From the NCBI GenBank assembly GCA_946540705.1, contig CAMNJD010000492.1, forward strand, positions 1-12,001: 12,001 nucleotides of DNA, written 5' to 3'. A program made the translations under genes and the position numbers. The notes below the pieces were generated by a model that worked only from the letters and a program-made list of their open reading frames with translations, searched no databases and was not told the DNA's origin. The stretch's first letter is position 1, and each line of letters starts with the position of its first letter. Below, piece after piece: positions 6,921-12,001 of the stretch. Origin of the DNA: an uncultured Ruminococcus sp. (GTDB taxonomy: Bacteria; Bacillota; Clostridia; Oscillospirales; Ruminococcaceae).

Positions 6921-8270
6921 TTAGAACGGGATATTGCTGTGCTTCTTCGGCATGCCGGAGACACGCTTGCCCTCCAGCAGCTCCAGTGCATCGCAGACAG
7001 CCCTGCGGGTGTCCGCCGGTGCGATGACCGCATCGACAGCGCCGAGCTGAGCGGCCTTTTCTGCGGAGGCGAGGGTCGCCTTGTACTCCTTTGCGAGCTC
7101 GCTGCGCTTGACAGCGGCATTTTCCGCGCCCTTGAGCTTGTCATGCCAGAGGAACTCCACGGCGGATTCCGGCCGCATCGGTGCGATCGCAGCCTCATCC
7201 CATGCGATGACATAATCGCTGCCTGCGCCTCTGCCCGCGATGGCAGAGAATGCAGCGCCGCAGGCCTCACCGACGATCAGCGCGATCTTGACGGTCGTCG
7301 CCTCGGCATAAGTGCCGCAGAGCTGAGTCAGCGCACGGAGCGAGCCGCTCTTTGCCGCATCGTTATCCGCTGCGAAGCCGACTGTATCGACGACGGTGAT
7401 GACCGGGATCGAGAATGCGTCGCAGGTACGGACAAAGCGTGCCATTTTCGCGGCATCATCAGCCGTGAGCGCATCCGCAGAGCGGCAGGTCGTCACGATG
7501 CCGACGGTCGTGCCGCGTACAGTCGCGAGGCAGGTCCCGGCGGAGGTGCCGAATTCCTTGTAAAGCGGAATCGGAGCGTCTGCGTCTGCGATGCTCTTGC
7601 ACAGGCACCCGGATTCGCCGCTCCTGCATACGGTTTCCGGCTCATCGAATTCACAGACCGGAGCGCCCGCGAGATTATTCGAGGGAAGCAGCCGGAGAAT
7701 CGCCTTGGTCTGTTCCATGACAGCGGCATCGTCCTTGCAGACGGCGGCTGCGATACCGGCCTTTGCCGCGCTTTCGGGCTTTTCCGCGCCCGAATCAAAC
7801 GGCGGTGTGAGATAGAGCTCAGCGGCTTCCGTCATCAGCACAAAATCAGCCGATGCAGCCATCAGCGCCGCACTGCCCGCGCAGACGCCTGCGATGACAG
7901 AGATCTGCGGGACGACGCCCGAGAGCTTTGCGGAGGCAGCAATCAGCTTGCCGTAGGCGGTCAGGGAATCGGCGGTGCCGTCCACATAGACGCCGTTGGA
8001 ATCATAGATGCCGACGATCGGGGTGCCGGTTTTTGCGGCGAGGGAATACAGCCGTCTGATCTTACCGGCTGTGTTTTTGCCCATGACGCCGCTGTTGACA
8101 TCGGGGCTCTGTGCAAAGGCACAGACGGCCTGACCGTCCACATAGCCGTGTGCGCAGACGACGGCTGCGGGGTCATCCCGCTCCAGCCGAAGCGCATCCA
8201 GCTCCGTGAAGCTGCCGCCGTCAAACAGCAGGCTCAGGCGTTCTCTAGCGATTTTTCCGAGATTTTCCAT
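6921..8270 (-). CDS. Acyl-CoA carboxyltransferase subunit, MmdA/12S-like
   Basis: A crotonase-fold carboxyltransferase of 449 residues. It transfers CO2 between carboxybiotin and an acyl-CoA, as in methylmalonyl-CoA decarboxylase alpha or the transcarboxylase 12S subunit. Both halves are visible: the N-terminal oxyanion-hole region AGVCAGSAAL (127-136), and the C-terminal GEACGAAFSAI (334-344) with AWDEAAIAPMRPESAVEF (356-373). The C-terminal KKHSNIPF is typical of this family. It is shorter than usual (about 510) and cysteine-rich, and VVDTVGF lacks the usual Pro. Acyl-CoA specificity is therefore open. The start is uncertain: ATG 8270 (MENLGKIARERL) fits the family; ATG 8285 lies directly after GAAAGG with no spacing. 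An in-frame TTG at 8363 coincides with the -35 box and is excluded. It heads the minus-strand cluster. Confidence 0.87.
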   Translation of the reverse strand: MENLGKIARERLSLLFDGGSFTELDALRLERDDPAAVVCAHGYVDGQAVCAFAQSPDVNSGVMGKNTAGKIRRLYSLAAKTGTPIVGIYDSNGVYVDGTADSLTAYGKLIAASAKLSGVVPQISVIAGVCAGSAALMAASADFVLMTEAAELYLTPPFDSGAEKPESAAKAGIAAAVCKDDAAVMEQTKAILRLLPSNNLAGAPVCEFDEPETVCRSGESGCLCKSIADADAPIPLYKEFGTSAGTCLATVRGTTVGIVTTCRSADALTADDAAKMARFVRTCDAFSIPVITVVDTVGFAADNDAAKSGSLRALTQLCGTYAEATTVKIALIVGEACGAAFSAIAGRGAGSDYVIAWDEAAIAPMRPESAVEFLWHDKLKGAENAAVKRSELAKEYKATLASAEKAAQLGAVDAVIAPADTRRAVCDALELLEGKRVSGMPKKHSNIPF

Positions 8271-8334
8271 ATATTCCGTACGCATCCTTTCAGGGTTTGA
8301 TGATATCTGTCCGTATTGGAATCCATACCCTGTT

Positions 8335-8363
8335 ATTATACCATATTTACACAGAAAAAGCAA
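8335..8363 (-). promoter_or_regulatory. Promoter of the carboxylase cluster
   Basis: On the minus strand TTGCTT (8363-8358) is followed by a 17-base spacer and a perfect TATAAT (8340-8335). The expected start near 8328 leaves a leader of about 40-58 bases before the carboxyltransferase gene. It lies back to back with the plus-strand promoter of the lipoprotein gene. Confidence 0.78.
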
Positions 8364-8387
8364 GCCCTATTTTTTCCGGAATCCGTA

Positions 8388-8396
8388 TGCTATAAT
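8388..8396 (+). promoter_or_regulatory. Extended -10 promoter of the lipoprotein gene
   Basis: TGCTATAAT is a perfect extended -10 element 47 bases before the ATG. The -35 region (around 8368-8373, TATTTT) is poor, as is common for extended -10 promoters. It diverges from the carboxylase promoter. Confidence 0.6.
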
Positions 8397-8443
8397 ATAA
8401 GGCAGCGATCTGAATCCGCAATCTGAGACAGGAGTGTTCATCT

Positions 8444-9085
8444 ATGAAAGCATCTGTGATCTGCGCGGCGGCGCTGCTGCTGCTCACCGGCTGCGGCCGC
8501 ACCGCGGCTGACAGTCCGGCACAGGAATCTGCTGCTGAGGCCGGGGATACCGTCCGCTTCGGCGGCTATGAATGGTATGTCATCGACAGGACAGAAAGCA
8601 CGGAGACTCTGCTCTGCCGGGATACGGTCTGCGCGATGCCGTATCATGACGGGGAGGGCGACATCACATGGGAAGCCTGTACGCTCCGGCAGTGGCTCAA
8701 CACGGATTTTTACCGTACATTCACAGAGGACGAACGGGCGCAGATTCTGCCGACCGAATGCGAAAACCCCGACAATACCGAATACATCGGTACAGTGACG
8801 CCGGGCGGCAGCACAACGGAGGATTATGTCTTTCTGCTGAGCATAGAGGAGGCAAGAGCCCTCCGCCCGGAGCTTCGCGCATGTGACCGGTACTGGTGGC
8901 TGCGCTCACCGGGCAAGCACAGCTATTATGCTGCGGGGGTCTATTCCTCGGGTGAGATTGATGCACTGGGATATTTTGCAAATTACACCGGCTATGAAAG
9001 CGCCGTCCGCCCCGCACTGCGCATTCTCCGTCCGGACGGAGCGCCCTGCGCCTCCGGGGTCGATGAAAGTGCCTCCGGCGGGTGA
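8444..9085 (+). CDS. Lipoprotein with a DUF6273-like domain
   Basis: A 213-residue secreted lipoprotein. Its short signal peptide (MKASVICAAALLLLTGC) ends in a lipobox with Cys17, so the mature protein should be anchored on the outer face of the membrane. Residues 18-33 are a low-complexity spacer. Residues 34-196 carry conserved features of the DUF6273 group: VRFGGYEWYVID at the start, TLRQWLN near 80-86, RYWWLRSPG at 149-157, and the final VRPAL (188-192). The function of that group is not established; a carbohydrate- or surface-related role is often assumed from context. AGGAG lies 9 bases before the ATG. The gene ends in tandem stops TGATAA. It is probably a single-gene transcript, since the next gene has its own promoter. 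Confidence 0.85.
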   Translation: MKASVICAAALLLLTGCGRTAADSPAQESAAEAGDTVRFGGYEWYVIDRTESTETLLCRDTVCAMPYHDGEGDITWEACTLRQWLNTDFYRTFTEDERAQILPTECENPDNTEYIGTVTPGGSTTEDYVFLLSIEEARALRPELRACDRYWWLRSPGKHSYYAAGVYSSGEIDALGYFANYTGYESAVRPALRILRPDGAPCASGVDESASGG

Positions 9086-9208
9086 TAAGGGATTTCATCA
9101 GTGATCTCCGAAAGGCACCGGGCAGTGCCGGGGAAAATGAGAAAAATGCTACAAAAACAGCCTGCATTCAGGGGAACCGATTTGGACACGGATGCTGATG
9201 CATATGCC

Positions 9209-9236
9209 TTGACAAATGCGGGAAAAGTAGTATAAT
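9209..9236 (+). promoter_or_regulatory. Strong sigma-A promoter of the pyruvate formate-lyase operon
   Basis: Perfect TTGACA (9209-9214), a 16-base spacer and perfect TATAAT (9231-9236). The expected start near 9243 gives a leader of about 69 bases. In that leader TGCGG/CCGCA (9275-9279 with 9288-9292) can form a small hairpin just before the ribosome site GAGGT (9301-9305). No Rex- or FNR-like palindrome was recognised. Consensus boxes suggest high expression. Confidence 0.9.
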
Positions 9237-9311
9237 ATAAAATGTAAGGCTATGCACTTTTTGAGGATGACACTTGCGGCAGAATGACCGCAGAAAGGAT
9301 GAGGTCAGATT

Positions 9312-11387
9312 ATGTTTAAGGAATTTGCGGCGGAATGGGACGGCTTTACACCCGGACGCTGGAGCAGTACGTCCGTCAATGTCCGGGATTTCATTCACCG
9401 GAACATGACGCCCTATGACGGCGACGAGAGCTTCCTGGAAGGCCCGACCGAAGCGACAAAGCAGCTCTGGGCACAGGTCACGGAGCTCGCACGGCAGGAG
9501 CGCGAAGCAGGCGGTGTGCTCGATATGGATACCAAAATCGTTTCGACGATCACCTCCCACGGCCCGGGCTATCTCAACAAGGATCTTGAAAAGATCGTCG
9601 GCCTTCAGACGGACAAGCCCTTTAAGCGCGCCCTCCAGCCCTTCGGCGGCATCCGTATGGCGCAGCAGGCCTGCAAGGCATACGGCTATGAGGTCGATCC
9701 GCAGATCGTCGAGATCTTCACCAAATACAGAAAAACGCATAATCAGGGCGTTTTCGATGCCTATACCCCGGAAATGCGCCTCGCCAGAAAATCCGCGATC
9801 CTGACCGGTCTGCCCGATGCCTACGGCAGAGGCCGGATCATCGGCGACTACCGCAGAGTCGCGCTCTACGGCGTTGATATGCTCATTGAGGACAAGGAGC
9901 ATCAGAAGGCAAACGATTTTGTCCGCATGACCTCCAAAAATATCCGCCTGCGTGAGGAGCTCTCCGAGCAGATCCGTGCCCTCAATGAGCTCAAGGAGCT
10001 CGGCCGCATTTACGGCTGCGATATTTCCCGCCCCGCCAAAACCGCGCAGGAGGCTGTGCAGTGGCTCTATTTCGGCTATCTCGCTGCGGTCAAGGAGCAG
10101 AACGGCGCGGCTATGAGCCTGGGCAGAACCTCAACCTTCCTCGATATCTATATCCAGCGCGACATCAACCGCGGCATCATCACCGAAAAGGAAGCGCAGG
10201 AGCTGATCGACCACTTCATCATGAAGCTGCGGCTCGTGAAATTCGCGAGAACACCGGAATACAACGCACTGTTCTCCGGCGACCCGACCTGGGTCACGGA
10301 GTCGATCGGCGGCGTGTCCGTGGACGGGCAGCATATGGTCACGAAAAACTCCTTCCGCTATCTCAATACGCTCAACAACCTCGGCACGGCGCCGGAGCCG
10401 AATATGACCGTGCTCTGGTCTACAAGGCTTCCGCAGAATTTCAAGCGGTTCTGCGCAAAAATGTCGATCAAGACCTCGTCCATTCAGTATGAGAACGACG
10501 ACCTCATGCGCGTGACGCACGGCGATGACTACGCGATCGCATGCTGTGTTTCCTCAATGCGCGTGGGCAAGGAAATGCAGTTCTTCGGCGCAAGAGCAAA
10601 CCTCGCAAAATGTCTGCTCTACGCGATCAACGGCGGTGTCGATGAGGTCATGAAGGTGCAGGTCGGCCCGAAGTACCGCCCTGTTGTCGGCGAATACCTC
10701 GATTACGACGACGTCATGGAAAAGTATGACGAAATGATGGAATGGCTCGCAGGGCTCTATGTCAATACCCTGAACGTCATTCACTATATGCACGACAAAT
10801 ACTGCTACGAAAAATTGCAGATGGCGCTGCATGACCGCGAGGTCAAGCGCTACTTCGCGACCGGCATCGCGGGGCTTTCCGTTGTTGCGGATTCCCTCAG
10901 CGCGATCAAATATGCGAAGGTCAGATGCATCCGCGACGAAAACGGCATTGTCGTGGACTACGAAACAGAGGGCGATTTCCCGAAGTACGGCAACGATGAC
11001 GACCGCGTCGATCAGATCGCCGTCGATATCGTCCGCCGGTTCATGGACAAGATCCGCAAGCACCACACCTACCGCGACAGCGTCCCGACCATGAGCATCC
11101 TGACGATCACCTCCAATGTGGTCTACGGCAAAAAGACCGGCAATACCCCCGACGGCAGAAAGCACGGCGTTCCGCTCGCACCGGGCGCGAACCCGATGCA
11201 CGGCAGAGATACCCACGGTGCAGTCGCATCGCTGAGCTCTGTCTCGAAGTTGCCATTCCGCCATGCACAGGACGGCATCTCCAACACCTTCTCGATCATC
11301 CCCGACGCACTGGGCAAGAACGCGATGATGTTTACCGGCGACCTCGACCTCGATGCACTGCGTCAGGAGGCTGAGGATGAAGCCTGA
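9312..11387 (+). CDS. pflB: Pyruvate formate-lyase catalytic subunit lacking the glycyl-radical domain
   Basis: Formate C-acetyltransferase converts pyruvate and CoA to acetyl-CoA and formate in the anaerobic cytosol. This 691-residue protein aligns with the PFL barrel from its N-terminus through DGISNTFSIIPDALGK (654-669). The active-site pair is Cys411-Cys412 in IACCVSS, followed by MQFFGARANLAK (422-433), and GRIIGDYRR (174-182) carries substrate-pocket arginines. Normal PFLs run to about 740-760 residues and end with the RVSGY glycyl-radical loop. Here the chain stops after an acidic tail, and that loop is encoded by a separate gene 271 bases further on. The two together (691+82) equal one normal PFL. 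There is no sign of a sequencing frameshift, because the intervening DNA codes for another ORF with its own ribosome site. The PFL activase gene is not in the window. Confidence 0.95.
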   Translation: MFKEFAAEWDGFTPGRWSSTSVNVRDFIHRNMTPYDGDESFLEGPTEATKQLWAQVTELARQEREAGGVLDMDTKIVSTITSHGPGYLNKDLEKIVGLQTDKPFKRALQPFGGIRMAQQACKAYGYEVDPQIVEIFTKYRKTHNQGVFDAYTPEMRLARKSAILTGLPDAYGRGRIIGDYRRVALYGVDMLIEDKEHQKANDFVRMTSKNIRLREELSEQIRALNELKELGRIYGCDISRPAKTAQEAVQWLYFGYLAAVKEQNGAAMSLGRTSTFLDIYIQRDINRGIITEKEAQELIDHFIMKLRLVKFARTPEYNALFSGDPTWVTESIGGVSVDGQHMVTKNSFRYLNTLNNLGTAPEPNMTVLWSTRLPQNFKRFCAKMSIKTSSIQYENDDLMRVTHGDDYAIACCVSSMRVGKEMQFFGARANLAKCLLYAINGGVDEVMKVQVGPKYRPVVGEYLDYDDVMEKYDEMMEWLAGLYVNTLNVIHYMHDKYCYEKLQMALHDREVKRYFATGIAGLSVVADSLSAIKYAKVRCIRDENGIVVDYETEGDFPKYGNDDDRVDQIAVDIVRRFMDKIRKHHTYRDSVPTMSILTITSNVVYGKKTGNTPDGRKHGVPLAPGANPMHGRDTHGAVASLSSVSKLPFRHAQDGISNTFSIIPDALGKNAMMFTGDLDLDALRQEAEDEA

Positions 11388-11628
11388 TGCAGTACCCCCG
11401 CAAAAGCCGGACATGCCCGATGACCCCGATGCACTCGCCGCACTGATCGACGAGCTGATGTCCGCCGGAACACAGCACCTCAATCTCGAAGCGGGCAGCG
11501 AAATGCGCATCCGGACCGTCAACAGCACCGACTGCGGCGGCAGACCCGGTGCATGTGCAGTGCCGAATTTTGCATATAACGATGAAGAACCGGAATCCGA
11601 GGACGATTCCGGAGAGGACGATTTCTGA
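11377..11628 (+). CDS. Small protein resembling the start of a glycyl-radical domain
   Basis: An 83-residue ORF overlapping the end of pflB by 11 bases, with AGGAGG 6 bases before its ATG, so it is likely translated by coupling. An earlier in-frame ATG at 11353 lacks such a site. Residues 1-17 are Pro/Asp-rich. Residues 18-39 (DALAALIDELMSAGTQHLNL) align with DNLVALLDGYVEKGGHHLNV of the glycyl-radical protein downstream, with about 9 of 22 identical. After that the similarity ends: there is no RVSGY loop, but two cysteines (53, 60) and a strongly acidic tail (69-83). I do not recognise a named family. It may be a degenerate paralogue acting as a third PFL subunit, placeholder or regulator. 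The homology is read by eye from a short stretch; existence as a gene is well supported by its ribosome site and position. Confidence 0.75.
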   Translation: MKPDAVPPQKPDMPDDPDALAALIDELMSAGTQHLNLEAGSEMRIRTVNSTDCGGRPGACAVPNFAYNDEEPESEDDSGEDDF

Positions 11629-11658
11629 AAAGCGCAGGAGCGCGAAGGAGGATTTCCT

Positions 11659-11907
11659 ATGAGCAATGCAGTCAATGAACAGCAGGTCGATAATCTCGTC
11701 GCACTGCTCGACGGCTATGTCGAAAAGGGCGGTCATCACCTCAATGTCAACGTATTTACGCGGGAAACGCTGCTGGATGCACAGGCACATCCGGAGAAAT
11801 ATCCGCAGCTCACCGTCCGCGTGTCAGGCTATGCGGTCAATTTCATCAAGCTGACAAAGGAGCAGCAGGATGATGTGATCTCGCGTACCTTCCACAACAG
11901 TCTTTGA
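11659..11907 (+). CDS. grcA: Stand-alone glycyl-radical subunit of pyruvate formate-lyase (GrcA-like)
   Basis: An 82-residue protein equivalent to the C-terminal domain of PFL and to the autonomous glycyl-radical cofactor YfiD/GrcA. Residues 9-40 match the PFL linker helix and HLNVNVF strand. HPEKYPQLTVRVSGYAVNF (44-62) contains the radical site Gly57, and LTKEQQDDVISRTF is the conserved C-terminal helix. An activase would abstract a hydrogen from Gly57, and the radical is passed to Cys411/412 of the large subunit. In enterobacteria GrcA (about 127 residues) repairs oxygen-cleaved PFL. Here the large subunit never had this domain, so the protein should be an obligatory subunit. It lacks the longer GrcA N-terminal region. 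AAGGAGG lies 7 bases before the ATG, 30 bases after the previous stop and in the same frame as that ORF. Confidence 0.93.
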   Translation: MSNAVNEQQVDNLVALLDGYVEKGGHHLNVNVFTRETLLDAQAHPEKYPQLTVRVSGYAVNFIKLTKEQQDDVISRTFHNSL

Positions 11908-12001
11908 TATGAAAGGGCTAATAAAGATTTGGGTGGATTCTCGCACAAAAAAGGTGGTTTAGAACGGTTAAGGCAATACCGCACAGAGCTGGTGGTGCAG
12001 G
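11908..12001 (+). other. Unassigned tail after the PFL operon
   Basis: The sequence is more AT-rich than the operon. It holds only a 17-codon ORF (11909-11962) and no clear terminator or promoter. The window ends before the next gene, so an activase gene downstream can be neither shown nor excluded. Confidence 0.4.

Noticed and set aside
6885..8300. Plus-strand open frame of 471 codons opposite the carboxyltransferase gene
   Set aside because: Antisense shadow; the minus strand carries the conserved carboxyltransferase motifs and a promoter.
8271..8363. N-terminal extension of the carboxyltransferase up to a TTG at 8363
   Set aside because: This TTG is part of the -35 box and lies upstream of the expected transcript start.
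9114..9129. GGCAC/GTGCC hairpin after the lipoprotein gene as a terminator
   Set aside because: The stem is only 5 bp and is followed by G and A rather than a T-run, so it cannot be called an intrinsic terminator.
10554..11675. Minus-strand open frame of 373 codons opposite pflB
   Set aside because: The opposite strand carries the PFL active site and the two small genes; the antisense product has no recognisable motifs.
9312..11907. Sequencing frameshift as the explanation of the short PFL
   Set aside because: The gap between the two PFL parts is 271 bases with its own ORF, two good ribosome sites and a plausible C-terminal tail on the large chain. A single-base error cannot produce that.
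11909..11962. 17-codon ORF after the glycyl-radical gene
   Set aside because: Too short, no ribosome site and no similarity that I recognise.

Overview
The window looks like chromosomal core DNA of an obligately anaerobic, fermentative Firmicute, probably an Oscillospiraceae/Ruminococcus-type clostridium. The grounds are strong AGGAGG-type ribosome sites, TATAAT/TTGACA promoters, TTG and GTG starts, a pyruvate formate-lyase, a three-part biotin carboxylase set without a biotin carboxylase subunit, and GC-rich coding sequence (my impression, not computed). The genus is an inference. I see no phage genes, transposase, CRISPR array, tRNA or rRNA.

Layout. Bases 1-335 hold no gene; the first ~113 are G-rich and palindromic, followed by an AT-rich stretch. 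From 8363 down to 336 all genes lie on the minus strand, in transcription order: carboxyltransferase (12S-like), biotin carrier, OadA-like pyruvate/oxaloacetate carboxyltransferase, metA, a small DUF4190-like membrane protein, an intrinsic terminator, recD2 and comF. Plus-strand genes start at 8444: a small lipoprotein with a DUF6273-like domain, then the pyruvate formate-lyase operon from a near-consensus promoter at 9209-9236. The last ~95 bases show no gene.

Function. The carboxylase trio matches the subunit types of a transcarboxylase (12S, 1.3S, 5S) or a biotin-dependent decarboxylase whose membrane subunits are not here. It would move CO2 between oxaloacetate/pyruvate and an acyl-CoA. 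MetA activates homoserine for methionine synthesis; Glu111 points to acetyl-CoA as donor. RecD2 and ComF are DNA-metabolism genes. PFL splits pyruvate plus CoA into acetyl-CoA and formate.

Most interesting point. The PFL is split. The 691-residue catalytic polypeptide has the CysCys pair (411-412) but ends before the glycyl-radical domain. That domain is encoded separately as an 82-residue protein (11659-11907, RVSGYAV with Gly57). Between them is an 83-residue ORF (11377-11628) with its own good ribosome site. It resembles the start of the glycyl-radical domain (DALAALIDELMSAGTQHLN versus DNLVALLDGYVEKGGHHLN), lacks the radical loop and ends in an acidic tail. A three-polypeptide PFL with a degenerate radical-domain paralogue is the best candidate here for an undescribed system. 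A second candidate is a structured metA leader (about 4960-5019) that folds on paper into a three-way junction next to the ribosome site.
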